Shown: piece after piece, positions 32,521 through 44,688 of the stretch
Position numbering within the stretch: position 1 is the first letter of the stretch
Layout: each line of letters opens with the position of its first letter
Origin: Buddleja alternifolia
Taxonomy: Eukaryota > Streptophyta > Magnoliopsida > Lamiales > Scrophulariaceae
Direction: 5' to 3'
NCBI GenBank assembly: GCA_019426215.1
Contig: WHWC01000106.1
Location: 62,001 to 126,000 of the forward strand
DNA: 64,000 nucleotides
Made by a program: the position numbers and the translations under genes
The notes under the pieces: model-generated
Database searches by the model: none
Seen by the model: the letters and a program-made list of their open reading frames with translations, nothing else
What the model was told of the DNA's origin: nothing

Positions 32521-34667
32521 GAGTATGCAAACTAGATCACAAGCTCATACTACCGGAGATAGAATGACCAGCCAACACCAGTCAGCTGTTGCAGAGGAAC
32601 TTTCTAATTCCGTGCCTGAGGATCGGCCCAACCACCCAGTGGGGGAAGAATATTCCCCCAATGGTCCAACTGACGGCGAAGGTCCTGAAGTAGCACCCCG
32701 ACCACTGTAATACCAGCAGTGATTCCACCCCCTGCTTCCAGGGTTTTCAAGATTACCCAAGAAGCACTACTTGCTCCAGTGGAAGATGCCTCCGTGAGAG
32801 TAACTGCGAGGGCGGTCCAGCAATACTCCCGGGCACATCTTTCACCGGCACCACCTGATCCAGCAACTAGTAAGGGGCAAGTCCCCCATGCGAGAAGTCA
32901 TCCGGAGGCTCCCCAACCTCACGAGCAGGGGTTATAAGATCCAACCCCTCCATCTGCTCGTCGAGGGTCGGAGCCTCGAGAGAAGAGACGCCCTCACCAA
33001 GGAGCGCCAAGCTAATCCCCCTACCGAGGTCAAGAGTCCTTGACCCCCGAGGAGGATTGGATCGAGGCGATCCAACTCCCCAGTAAATGGGGCTGCAAGA
33101 GAAGAAGAAAATATTGTGGTCTCACCCCTTGAGAGGCCATCGAGAGGCAGAGATAGAAGGCCAACACCTCCCAGGTCTCTACGCCGAGGTCAAGTCTCAT
33201 TGACCCCCGAGAAAGCCTTACCAAGGCAGCAAGGCGGGAGAAGGCACGAGCCTCACTATGATAGAAGTTCGGAGAACTACGGGTGATATAAGGACATGCA
33301 ACCGTTGCCACTAGCTGTGGCTCCATCGAAGAGAAGCCCCTTCTGCTCACAATCTTAGCAGAGTCCTTGACCCCAGGGCTTATAATTCCCCATCTAAGTG
33401 AGTATGAGGAAGATGGAGACCCCCAGGAACATGTTGACAAGTTCAATGCTAAGGCTGATATGTATGACGTCAGTGACGCTGCCTACTGTGAGATTTTTCG
33501 AACCACCCTTTCTGGAAGAACGCTTAGCTGATTCAACCGACTGCCCGCCGGTACCATCGTCGGCCTCGAGCAATCGACCAAGCATTTCCTCAATTGTTTT
33601 TTCGTGAACAAGAAGTACCCCAAGACATCATCTTTCTTATTCACTACGGTTCAAAAAGATGGTGAATCTTTGAGGGAATACGTACAGCGTTTCTCTAACG
33701 CAGTGTCTGAAGTACCGCACGTCAACCATGAGTTGCTATCAGGAATAATGCAGAGGAACTTACGCAATATTAGGTTCAAGAAATCTATAACTGGGAAGCC
33801 CCCATCAACCATGGAAGAGTTGTTGGCCAGAGCTGAAGAATATACATGAATCAAAGAGACAGAGGGGCAGAGATGGAGTCAAAGGAAACCCCCCAAAGGC
33901 GAACTCAGAGATGGATAATCCCCCGGTGAATGGAATAATAAGGGTGATCTTGGGAGGCCCAGCAGGGGGTGACTCTACGAACTCAAGGAAAGCTTCGCTG
34001 AGGGCTGCTATTGGACAACATGGCATTAGCTCCCTACGGAGAGGGCAAGTGAATCAAGTGGAGCCAACGACGCAAACCATAGAGTTTGGACTACGAGACC
34101 TAGAAAACAACAGCCCTTTGGTGAATGATGTCTTAGTGATCTCAGCGACCATCCCCAACTTTTGGGTGAAGAAGATTCTAATCGACAGCGGGAGCTCAAC
34201 AGACATCATCCTCTACAGTGCTTTCACCCACTAGGGGTGGACAACACACAGCTTCAAGCGGTAAACACCCCTACACTGGATTCACGGGTGAGATAGTGGA
34301 AGCATTAGGAGAGGTCTCTCTACCCATATTTATGGGTGTATCTCCAGCCCGCTTCATGAAAGTATTGAAGTTCTCAGTGGTCAAAGCCCCCTCCGTCTAC
34401 GCCGCTATTTTGGGGAGGCCGGGCTTAAACTTGTATCAAGATGTCATATTCACCTTCCATTTGAAGGTAAAATTTCCAACCCCCGTAAGAAGGAAGGAAG
34501 CTGTTGGTGACGTGAAGATAGCAAGAGAGTGCTATGCTAACACATTGAAGAAGCCTAAAAGGAAACATGACATGGATCACAGTGACAAAGGGAAACAAGT
34601 AGTGATAAACTTAATCTCACTAGAAAAAATTTACTTGGGGGACAAGATCAACTCAGTACATACTTAG
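32521..34667 (+). pseudogene. gag and protease of the Tat-like element, broken
   Basis: A likely gag start is MQTRSQ near 32524. The retrotransposon gag domain is spread over 33380-33850: HVDKFNAKADMYDVSDAAYC, FRTTLSGRTL, then FNRLPAGTIVG and ESLREYVQRFSNAV. A TGA at 33529-33531 stands where the family has Trp, and a second TGA falls at 33847-33849. The aspartic protease follows at 34080-34560, with ILIDSGSSTDII as active site and AILGRPGLN as the flap-side motif; a stop and frame change lie near 34213-34232 between the two. A basic tail ends at 34667. Confidence 0.8.
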
Positions 34668-34669
34668 TC

Positions 34670-35279
34670 AAAATCCCAGTAGTTAGAGGTCTATAAAAAA
34701 AACACATGTCACGACATGCCACACCAAGAAAATAATGCCTATTTCAAAGATACGGAAACCGCCACTGACGGACAAGACTCCAAAGGGACGGTCGCACAAG
34801 CAGTGGATACCACTGGGGATACCACTAGCAAGATGACCCCCATTGGGAATATCCCCTAAGCTTGACAAGATGTCAAGCCTTATGAGACCTTATCAGGTAA
34901 CAAATAACAAAAACTATCTTTTTTCCTACATTACTATTGAACAAGTCAAGCGTTGAGTGGGGACGCCCACCAGCGCCGAATACCTTTTACTTAAGTTCTG
35001 AGGTGCCTAAGTGCACCTCCACACATTTTTATTAAGTGTTGGATGATTTAAGTTTTCGTCATATGATTGTTAAGTGCTTTCAAGCACATTAACTTTTATG
35101 CAACTATATATACTAAGCTTGTTTAAATAACAGGCATTTCTCGTCATACGAAAGAGTATGACATTAACGATGGATGAATTAACAACACCCCACGAAAAAA
35201 ATATATGCTCCTCGGAACCATTGTTTTCGACTAAAGCTACTTTATAAAACTCAAAGCCCTCTTTTCGAGGCTAACATAG
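34670..35279. other. Noncoding interior of the Tat-like element
   Basis: No pol domain or conserved reading frame seen. The missing pol block must have been lost at or near the left edge of this stretch. Confidence 0.6.
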
Positions 35280-35325
35280 GTGGAGCAATAAACATCCCCC
35301 GAACCCGTGAGAGATCGACTGAGAC

Positions 35326-35735
35326 TAGCCCACCTTATGATCCCTCTTGCATTACCGAGAGGGTATGAGGTTTTAAGAACAACCCCCCCATCCGACATGG
35401 AATCTGGACCGAGATCACCAATATAACAAAGGTGATAACTCACCTCAAACAAATATAACAAGGGTTTAAACTAGCCCACCTTGTGATCCCTCCAGCATTA
35501 CCGAGAGGGTATGAGGTTCTAAAAATAACCCTCCCTCCGACATGGAATCTGGACCAAGATCACACCAATACAATCGAAGGTGAAAACTCACCTCATATAA
35601 TCAAAGGTGAAAACTCACCTCATATAATCAAAGGTGAAAACTCACCTCATACAATCAAAGGTGAAAACTCACCTCATACAAACAAAGGTAAAAAATCACC
35701 ACATATAAATAAGGGCGATAACTCACCTCTTATCA
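35326..35735. repeat. Compound tandem repeat in the Tat-like element
   Basis: Two ~146-bp units share attaccgagagggtatgagg and cgacatggaatctggacc (near 35353 and 35499); a diverged third occurs near 36350-36430. They are followed by about six copies of a 27-bp minisatellite (aaaggtgaaaactcacctca) at ~35570-35735, whose core aggtgaaaactcacct is itself palindromic. Confidence 0.85.
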
Positions 35736-35739
35736 ATGT

Positions 35740-37080
35740 GGCTAAGGCGGTATTTTGCTTCATGCTCCAAACAATAAACACTAGTGGCTATCCAAGCCTC
35801 CTAAAATTAAGACAATAGCCACCCTAGCGAAAAGTTGCAAGGTTATAAGCCTCAAATTCACAAGGGTCGGCCAAAACAAATAAGGCCTAGTGTCGTCTCC
35901 ATTATCGACACACTATATGCTAAGCCAAGAACACCCAGCGTTCGAAAGCTTACTTGATAAAAATGTAACTCCCATGTGTCATAGGAACACCCCTTTGTAA
36001 CTCACTCCTAAACATATTTCACATATTAAGGAGTAGGGGGCAAGGAAGAAAGGAGATCAGAAGATATAAACAGACAACTAGCAAGCGGCTAGCTAATATT
36101 TTAAGGCTAGCCAAGGCTAATGGTTTTTTAGCATGAAAAACGTGCTAACAAGCGAAGATCAAATATAGCGAAAATGCCCAAGAGGCACTCACCCTTAGCA
36201 TTCATCGAATCTCGCTTGGGCACTCACCTCTAACATTCATGAAATCACGCCAATGACACGCTGAGATAGCTAAGTGAAAGGTGAAAAGAGATAGTCAATA
36301 TCCATTAAAAAAAACCCGAGCTAACAAAGACTCGAACGAGGATTGCCTACCTGATAATCCATCCAGCAATACCAAGAGAGGTCGAGGCTCCGCAAAGGAT
36401 GCCCCCTCCCACTACGGTTCTGGACTCTGATTATACAATAAAAAATAAGTGATGACTAAAGTCGCACTAAGAATAAAAACACAAGAGGCAACCCAAGCCT
36501 ACACATAAAAACGTGGCCACTAGTGTCACAAATCAAACGCTACTTACTCAAAAGGCATAAATAAAGGGTGAGATCAAGCTCTAAGTTATCCCTCCGCTAG
36601 CGAAAGATAACATCCACCCCGTGCAATCCTTACTCCCTAAAGTGTTAACCATGCAAATACACTAAGACGTGGGGAGGCAGGGAACCTTATGAGGTGCTAA
36701 GTCCACCGGTCAAAATTATCCACCCACCAAATCTAATTAGGGGGTAGGGAAATTGAAACATTCCATAAGCACAATAATGCCACCATGGACACCTATTAGC
36801 ATCACATGGCGCTAACAAGTAACGCCACCACTGACACCCCGGCAAAGCTTATGAAGCAACGGGGCTAGAAAAATAAAAGACCTACTCAAAGCCTACTAAG
36901 GGCCAATGAATAGCTCACAAATGTGCTAAAGCAAAAGCAAGAATGTTGCTAACGTACGAGTAGCTCATAGTCGTACAAACAAAAAGAGACCATACGATAA
37001 AGTATACGGACACATACGTAAGGCATATAAAAAGCCACAGGTCTCTCCCATTAAAGACCCAAAGGGCAATAAGCCCCAGG
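35740..37080. other. Noncoding interior of the Tat-like element
   Basis: Low-complexity A/C-rich sequence with a diverged repeat unit near 36350. No gene seen. Confidence 0.55.
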
Positions 37081-37084
37081 TCAA

Positions 37085-38075
37085 AGACCCAGGAGAAGGT
37101 GCCTCGCTGTGCTAGCCGCGAGGCACCAACGCCTCACGGTGGCACCGTGAGGTAAGATGCCTCGTGGTGACCACAGCGAGGTAAGAGCCCTCGGGTGGCA
37201 CCGTGAAGCATTGCCAGTAGCCAGCCACTATACCTCGGGACCGACCGCGAGGCAATCCCTCCAGGGGTCGCCACACAGTGACCTCCCCTTGGTCGTAGGG
37301 CCTAACGCCTCCCCCATATTTTTTTTTATCTTAACCCCCACGTAGGGGAATACGAATCTTTCTATAAAATAACCCCCCAAGTTGGTGGGTTTAAATAAGC
37401 TAGCAAAATGCTAATGCTTTCAAAACACTAGTGAGTAACTAGCTAACAAAATGTTAGTGTTTTTTTAAGTAAAGATGCTAATAGGTGATGCTCAAGTGTA
37501 GCAAGGCGCCAAAGGGGCTAACACTCTTGGCACTAATGAAATCCTGCTAAAGGAGCACAAAAATTACTAAGTACTCTACTAGCGCTCATGAAATCGGGGT
37601 ACAAAATACCCCACTAGCGCTCATAAATCCAAGGAGTACAAAACACCCCCGCCAATGCTCATGTGGCCATAAGGTACACACCGCTAGAGCTCGTGAAGCC
37701 ACGGAGGAGGAAGAGCTCCCAAATCTTATGAAAAATAGGGGGGTTTGATTAGAAACAAGCCTTTCATAGATGCTATTGGAAACGATAGCACAAGCAAAAA
37801 ATTTCACAAGTCAAAAAAGGACCAACAAAAATCAATGAGGGCTAAGCCGACTATGACGGCATGCCCCGAAATAAACCCTGAGGTACATCAGGACTCGGGG
37901 TAAAAAAATACGTCTCGCGACAAGGCCGCGGGGTCCTATGCCCCACAGCCAAGCCGCTAGGCAACATGCCTCGCGGTAAAGCCACATGCCTCGCGATGCC
38001 TTGCGGCCAAGCAGCGAGGCAACGTACCCAGCGGCCCGACCGCGAGGCAACGTGCCTGGCTGCCCGACCACGAGA
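37085..38075. repeat. GC-rich gcctcgcgg-type short repeats
   Basis: Irregular direct and inverted copies of gcctcgcggt / accgcgaggc cluster at 37100-37260 and 37910-38075. They stand out as a GC island in AT-rich DNA. Open frames on both strands here are composition artefacts. Confidence 0.6.
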
Positions 38076-38389
38076 TCAACTCATCGACACCCACTCGGTG
38101 CCCCCGGGCGCCGCGAACGAGGCTCGTTGTCCCCCGGTAAAAATGCAATGACCGCGGTAAAAAGGCTCTATGAGGGCGGAGAGGTCATGAAGTGAATCAA
38201 TTAAATGTTGGCTAAAAAACGACCTCCACACATAGAGGCCAAGGACTTCGCCCCTCACCTTGAGGCAAAGGACCTTGCCCACTCACCATAGAGCCAAGAA
38301 CTTTGACCCTCTTGAGGCAAAAGACCTTACATTCTCACCTAGTAGCAAAAGCTCTCCCTCCACCTCGGGGCAAAGGTCAATCTAATAAA

Positions 38390-38530
38390 TTCTAAGTCCC
38401 CTCCAGAGTACAAATACCCGGATTGAGGTTTAGAAAATTATAGGTCCCCTCCGGAGTACAAATACCTGCATTGAGGTCTGGAAAATTATATGTTCTTTCC
38501 AGGGTGCTAAAACCCCAGATAGAGGCCTCA
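38390..38530. repeat. Two to three tandem ~63-bp units
   Basis: Repeats of cccctccagagtacaaata and ttgaggtttagaaaatta, then a diverged third. Near 38640-38720 short gatccgacctc-type motifs also recur. Confidence 0.65.
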
Positions 38531-38899
38531 GAATTCTAAGTCTCTTTCAAGACGAGCTTTCTATAGGTGAAGCGCAAGCTCCCCTTAAGACATGAAACGC
38601 ATATTCAAATCGAGATACCTCGCACACTTTGACATTTTGAGGTATCCGACCCCTAGGAGTCCTACCTCACGACATTCGATCCCGAGGCATCCGACCTCGT
38701 GGTGCTTGACCCTGAGGCATCAAACCTCAAGGCAGCTACGGGTGTTAGCCTAAGTCGACACCTACATTGCCTCGAGGTAACACTTAAAATATCCCCCATT
38801 AAAGGGTGACTCGTTAGACCCTCCAAGGCGACCAAGTTTTCCATGCATATTCCTACTCCCGGGTATCCTATAAGGCACACCCGGGAGTGGGAGGCATTA

Positions 38900-39400
38900 T
38901 GATGTGCGGAAAAAATGTCTAGGGGCACTATGGTAATTAATTGACACCCGGCTCGGGTTAAGGCGCCACCCGTGGGTATAAATATGCGGTTAACATACTA
39001 GTCATGCCCAAAAGGGCTGACGACCCATTAAAAGTACCTGGGCTAGTTTATTAGTCTAAGGGTTATATTATTAAGCCTAATGAACTGCTGATAAAGCTAA
39101 GCCCACGGCCCACGGCCCATAGCCCACTACCAGCTCCCTATAAATACCTTAGAGGATCTGGGAAATGGGATTATATACTCTCTCCATAAAAATCCACAGG
39201 CAAGAACTGAGAGTAAACCTACAAAAGAACTACGAACTGACTTGATCTCACATACATTGGTCACGTAGGCAGATCGCTACATTCAAATGCAGTCTATACA
39301 TTAACCAACCCCAAACCTAGTTTGTCGTGCGTTGGATCTGTTCCACCATCCACGTGGTCAACACGCGACATTCAACGTCTAAAGATTTTTACCATCATCA
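38900..39400 (+). repeat. 3' LTR of the Tat-like element
   Basis: Starts tgatgtgcgg after a purine-rich tract (gggagtgggaggc) and ends accatcatca. About 35 differences from the 5' LTR are visible, including a duplicated cccacgg. Confidence 0.92.
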
Positions 39401-39539
39401 ATATACATATATATATATCATATATTTATGACATACATTAAATTAAGTGACCTCCCCAAAAATAATGAATTCAGCTTTCATATTTGACTTTAAAATGTCC
39501 TATTCCGTTTGTCTACCACATAATCGTGATTAATAACAA

Positions 39540-40309
39540 GGAAAATTACATACAGATCCCCTAACTTATTGTGTAATTGCACAAACCTCCCCTCACTTAT
39601 TAGAAATTATCAACACACCTCCTCAAGGGGGGTTTATTTGTAAGGTTTACGGGGGGTAAATTGTAAGAAGTTTTAAATATACATGGGGTGTAATCAGTGG
39701 TGGATCTAGGATTTTAGGTCAGTGGGGGCACCAGTGATAGAGCTAGGATAAACGAAGGATTTAAGGGGGGTGCGGGGGGCTTGCCCCCCATGGTATAGTA
39801 TGCTATATTTATGGGGGGAAATGTAATAAGGAGCTAGGTTCAATTACAACTTTTGACATACTTTATACTCTTATATCTTTTTTGTTATACCCCGAATTTT
39901 GGGTTTTGGGGGTGAGTAAACTCAAAATAAAGAGAGAAAACGTGATATTTTTTTATCTTTAGAGGGGCCGAAATTCAAATATAAAATTTTTTATAAAGTA
40001 AAAAAAATAATTTTTCAAAATTGAGAGGGGGAGTGAGATGGAAATCGGAATTGAGGGGGGGCATTTACAAATTTGAGTGGGGGCATTAGTGTAATTTATG
40101 AGTTAAAATTAAGAAAAATGTATATATTAAAAAAAAATCCAGTGGGGGCACCGCCCCCCCCCCCCCCCCCCCCCCGACTTGTATGTAAGTCTGCCACTGG
40201 GTGTAATTGTAAGAAATTCTTAACATGAGGGGTGTTAGTAATTTCAAATAAGTAAGGTGAGACTTTGGTAATTATACAATAAGTAAGAGGGTTTAGGTGT
40301 AATTTTCCC
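39540..40309. mobile_element. MULE-like MITE, interrupted by a hAT-like MITE
   Basis: Arms ggaaaattaca...cttattgtgtaatt and the complement of aataagtaagagggtt...taattttccc pair well. Flanks taataacaa (39531-39539) and taaaaacat (40310-40318) agree at seven of nine bases. Confidence 0.7.
39695..40199. mobile_element. hAT-like MITE nested in a MULE-like MITE
   Basis: Ends cagtggtgga and the complement of tctgccactg, with a perfect 8-bp duplication ggtgtaat at 39687-39694 and 40200-40207. Contains a ~23-base C run (40153-40175) and an inner repeat of its own left terminus near 39731 (cagtgatagagctagg), hinting at an internal rearrangement. Confidence 0.85.
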
Positions 40310-40767
40310 TAAAAACATCGTCCCGCAGCTACTCAAGCCATTAAAAGAATCTAACGATTCACATGGCATGACATCATCTATCAAAGGAAAAACAACAAAC
40401 CGATCTTGTAACATTCATATAATTAAGTAAACAATGTTATTTCTAGTTTTTTATTCATTCAAACATACGATTTACGTAACAGCTTTTGACCTAGTAAAAC
40501 ATAACACATTATTAGATCTTTACACACACACCCGGATCAAATCAGCTAACTCTTAGATCTAGGTCAAAGCTTAGACTAATTAAACATAATATAATCATCG
40601 TGTTTTCCATCTACATAAATGTGCATGTTACCAACGGATGTTGGATGGAGTGTAAAAAATTCTAATCAATTAAATAAGAAATTTTGAATTTGAGCATCTA
40701 CGTATGCAAAAAACTTTTCTGAAATTTAGATCCCTACAATTGTGTTGCCTTAAGGGATCAATTTTAG

Positions 40768-41032
40768 AAGTAACAGGGTGTGGCCTAGCAGTCGCAAGGC
40801 CATCGGCGTTGAGAACCCACCCGGGTTCGAAACCCAGGTGTGGGGATTGGGGGTATTTCCCCTGTATCCTCCCCTGGGGGCCCCTGCGCTTATCGAGTCC
40901 GTCGTCTATGGGTAATCTAGGGCGGTTTAACCCCATATGTGGTTTACGGGCTATTGCGTGTGGACAAGTTTGCTCTGCTGGGTGACTGACGAAAATTTAC
41001 CCTGGGATTTCCAGGAAAAAAAAAAAAAAAAA
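40768..41032 (+). mobile_element. tRNA-derived SINE, full length
   Basis: A-box-like gtgtggcctagcagtcgc and B-box gggttcgaaaccc lie ~40 bases apart near the 5' end, the internal RNA polymerase III promoter. A 16-base A tail ends at 41032. The 13-bp duplication ggatcaattttag lies at 40755-40767 and 41033-41045. Confidence 0.88.
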
Positions 41033-41045
41033 GGATCAATTTTAG

Positions 41046-42822
41046 GCATTCAAGCATGGGAATACATTAACAAAATGGGAGTTTATATTGGCACTCCACT
41101 TTTGATTTGGACACTCACATCCCTCGTTGTTGAGATGGAAAAATTGTCAATATATATGGATATATATATATATATATATATATATATCAAGCCTACAATA
41201 TGATAATAATTAATTAATTTGGTAAGCTCCATTATTAATTAATATTATTATATTAAAAGGCTACAAGAAACAAACTAAACCCAAAAATAAACTACCTCTT
41301 CAAACCCACACGTGGAGTATAGAGGTGAGTTTTTGATGAACTCTTGTGATAAAATAAGTCCAAGTCTTATCAAATGCACATGGAGTTTATCCTTTAGAGT
41401 CTTGAATAACATGCAAACTAAGCCATGCACTAACCAAAAGATATGGCTGCATGGGAAGAATATTTGATGATGATAATAAATATTGTCATTAAAATATTTG
41501 TTTTGATCCTCGGGAGCCAATCAGACTTGAGAGTGGAGATTATAATGAGAAATGAGCTAGATCTCAATTCTGTTGCATGAAGATAGATTTAAATCATCCT
41601 TAGTTCTTATCTAAAAGAGCTATTGTTGTTAGGAAAAGCCTATCTGCGCGCACGTGACCGAGACTTGTATGGAGTGAAGCTAATCAGTTTGTTAAAACTG
41701 ATAAATCCAATCTTCTACGGCTGCACAAGAAATCAACTCTAAACTACGCCTATAAAATGGGTACACTAGAGGGGGGACTCTGGAACTCACACTCACACTC
41801 ACGGCAGAAACAAAGGGAGTGAAAGAAAAATAAAAGAAAAGAGAAGGAAAAAGAGAAAAAAAAAAGAAAAGAGGGAAAGAAATAGAAAAGGAGTGAAGAA
41901 GAAAAGAAGGATTCCTGCTGCCGTCACTTTCGAAAGAAGAAGAAGGTGGAGAAGGTGATCCATTTCACTCACCATAAAGTCAGCAAACAGAAAGTTAATA
42001 AAGAGGACAGAAGGATCAAATTTCTACTCTTTTGCTATGGCTAGGTATAAATGTTTGTAAGTAGTGAAATTATATTCATTTCTTTTTCATCTACATATGT
42101 GTATCTTATCCCAAATAAGAAATGATGATGGTGTATGTTCAAAACAAATCCAATTCTGCTCGTTTCAAGTTTAATAAATTATTCCTTTTATTTTATTTTA
42201 TTATTTATTTTTAATTCTTTTAATCGGAGGTTGCTATCATGCGTAATTAACGGTTAGTGTTCACACTAATCGGGAGCGAGTCGAACCCACTCAAATAATA
42301 AACCCCTTTCATATACAAACGAGGGGGATTTCGTGATCAAAGATTTTGAGTACTCTTTAACGAGAATTTTTCAAAATATATAAAATGGAAATCAAATACA
42401 TATTTTCTCGAAATTTTTGTGTCATCACTCGTAAATTTACTAAGTTGACAATTTTAAACATGAAATTATCTATGCTACATAATTTTAGCATTGCAGAATT
42501 TTTGTGGTATATACAAAACAAAATTTCTCCTTTTTTCTCAATCATCTTTTTCTTTATCCTCTTCTTCTGCTAAAGCATTTTCACGTGTAATGAGATTATC
42601 AATCATAAAAGCACTCATTTTTTATATCAATGCAATAAGACTTATCATCTTGCCATATATGTTCAAATTCGAATAATTTCATCAAACCATAAATTTGAAT
42701 TTTATGGGCTTAAAAGAATCTATATTTAGAATAGATGAATTTAGCATTTTGAATTGCTCAAATTCAAGTTCGGATGAATGAGAAATTAATGTTCAAAGAA
42801 AGCCACTTAAATTAGCTTAAAG
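41046..42822. other. Intergenic with a promoter-like stretch
   Basis: A TATA-like cctataaaatgg at ~41749 precedes a long purine-rich tract (41815-41900). It looks like a promoter/leader or a solo LTR, but no gene, second LTR or duplication was found. An (AT)n run is at 41159-41188. Confidence 0.35.
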
Positions 42823-43651
42823 TGTTGGATTTGGTTGGAATATGGAAAGCCTAAGGAGGCTTGTACCACATTGACAAGTCATCCAAAAGTTGATGGGTTA
42901 ATAAGGTCTAGACTTGACATTATGGTTTGAGCCCCTGGGGCAACACAGTTTTATGGAAGGGGGAGGATCTATGCAAGTATTGGGTGGCTCCAAAGTCCAC
43001 ATGCGCGCAGTGCCTGCCCACTTGGACCAGGGCATGAATTCGGTTCTTGGGTTTGGCCCGCCCGAATTAATTTTTTCGGACAAAATATATTTAAATTAAT
43101 TTAATTTGTTTTTTCCTTCCAAAAAATATTTGAACCGTTGGATGATGACAAAATATTTGAACCGTTGGCCACGATTGCACGCGTAGTAGTACACATGGAC
43201 TGCGTGCAAGCTTTCTGCAGAAAAGGCATTGTTTCCACCGAAATTGTGCTTGATTAGTCGAAGTGGTGCTATTTTGACCAAAAAGACACTGGTAGGGGCT
43301 AAACTGAAAAGTTGTGCCTGCTAGCCCACAACTTTCAGTACTCTATAAATAGCCTCCGACATAATCATCCCTTCAATCATTTCCTTCTCTTTCTGCTTTT
43401 AAGTTCTAACTAGTGAATATAAAATCATTCTTGCATAGTTGCTTGATAATGAGAGTTCAAACAAGTTCTTTGTTTGATAGATTCGAGAATTTGTAGTGGT
43501 ACAATTCTCGTCTGAAGTTGTTGTATCTTGGGATACAAATTGACACATTCTGTCACCACCAAGAACGGGTCAATATTGTGTTAAGTAGAGCGAGTGTTCT
43601 AAACTCGTGCCTCGACTTAAACAATCTGTGTGTTGCACATTTTTACCAACA
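42823..43651 (+). mobile_element. Probable solo or truncated copia-type LTR
   Basis: Starts tgttggatttgg, has the TATA box ctctataaatag at ~43342, a pyrimidine-rich leader and an end that may be ttttaccaaca at 43651. No matching partner, primer-binding site or clean target duplication, so the limits are approximate. Confidence 0.45.
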
Positions 43652-43681
43652 TGCTCGACGTTTCTTCATCACATCGACTCA

Positions 43682-43905
43682 TCAATGATCGAGTCCATCG
43701 ATATTGAAAGTTTTAGCATTTTCTTTTTCAATGCAATCTAGTAATGAATTACTCAAAAAATCATCTTCCATCTTACTACGCAATCTCGTCTCGACAATTT
43801 TCATACTTGAAAATGCCTGCTCTGTTGTCTTAGAAACCGAAAGAGCCAAGCTAAGCCGAATCAATCTGGTAGATTCATTGTCTTCCCTATCTTTAACAAT
43901 ACTTG
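43682..43905 (-). pseudogene. hAT transposase C-terminal dimerisation fragment
   Basis: The minus strand encodes LIRLSLALSVSKTTEQAFSS, then MKIVETRLRSKMEDDFLSN and LDCIEKE, the hallmark C-terminal block of hAT transposases of the TTF-zinc-finger/DUF4371 type found in plants. Only ~65 codons remain; a TGA ends it at 43682. No upstream transposase sequence or terminal repeats are recognisable nearby. Confidence 0.7.
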
Positions 43906-43929
43906 GCCAAATGGCACCATAAAATGAAA

Positions 43930-44680
43930 CAACTATACTCCCTTAAAATTGAACTTTCAACTTACAAAATACTAATAAATCTCTACTCCGCAGTAAGGCA
44001 ATACTTGCCACCCTCTTAAATCCATCAAATACATTTACATATATAACCCCGTACACATATAAACACAACACACAATTTGATATCTTCCATCTTCTTCCTT
44101 TTCTTTTTTTCTTTTTTTTTTGTTTTGTTCTTTTTGCTATATAAATACAATTATCTATCTTCTATTTATCTTCAATTTCTCTCTTCTCAAAAAATTTCAG
44201 ATCGTTTATAGATGTGCATCATATATTTGTTGAAATCCTAAACCAAATATTTTTATTACTAGAGTTTAGAGATATAAATGAAAAATCAAATTTCAAAGAT
44301 TTGTATCAGATAATGAAAAAAATTATTGAACTCTGAGATTAGAAAACTGCAATACACTTTCAGTATCACTCATAACATAATAAAAATAGAGTAAATACTG
44401 TGAAGGGACACTTACAGAATTAGTGAAATAGATTAAAAAAAAAAAGTCAATGGCATACAAAGAATATTTGAGTAGTAGAGAGGATAGTTTTGTAATTCGA
44501 GGGGGGAGAGGGGGATTACATACTTCAAAAAATTTATGCTTGAAAGTAAAAGATTAAAAATTTGAGGGGCACCCTCCATCCCTCCTCCCCACCTTCATCC
44601 ATCTATCCATGTAAGGAAGGTGTGGGGTGAGTGGGTTTGGTGGTGGAGGCGTTATTGTAGGCAGAGGTAGTAGTGGTTCT
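43930..44680. other. AT-rich intergenic, no feature seen
   Basis: Pyrimidine-rich tract near 44090-44190; no gene or repeat boundary recognised. Confidence 0.45.
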
Positions 44681-44688
44681 GTTGTGAT

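Larger units (their letters stand above)
31991..39400 (+). mobile_element. Non-autonomous Tat-like Ty3/gypsy element (gag-protease only)
   Basis: LTRs at 31991-32483 and 38900-39400 share tgatgtgcg ... accatcatca ends and are about 92-93% alike by eye. Immediately after the 5' LTR, ttggcgctgtctgtggg is the primer-binding region typical of Tat-lineage elements. Only gag and an aspartic protease are recognisable (to 34667); reverse transcriptase, RNase H and integrase are absent, and 34670-38890 is noncoding with several tandem arrays, a habit of Tat elements near their 3' ends. Candidate duplication atata (31986-31990, 39401-39405) lies in simple sequence. Confidence 0.88.

Noticed and set aside
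35570..35735. CRISPR-like array
   Set aside because: Repeats are contiguous without unique spacers and lie in a plant retrotransposon.
35483..35818. 111-codon frame with a repeated NSPHTIKGE motif
   Set aside because: Direct translation of the 27-bp minisatellite in the Tat-like element; no sign of selection for a protein.
37832..38195. Overlapping Arg/Ala/Pro-rich frames on both strands
   Set aside because: GC-rich repeat words keep all frames open; no recognisable domain.
40768..40850. tRNA gene
   Set aside because: Same reasoning: pol III boxes belong to a SINE with A tail and a 13-bp duplication.
41749..41900. Promoter of a host gene
   Set aside because: A TATA-like box and purine tract are present, but no coding sequence follows within the next 1.9 kb.
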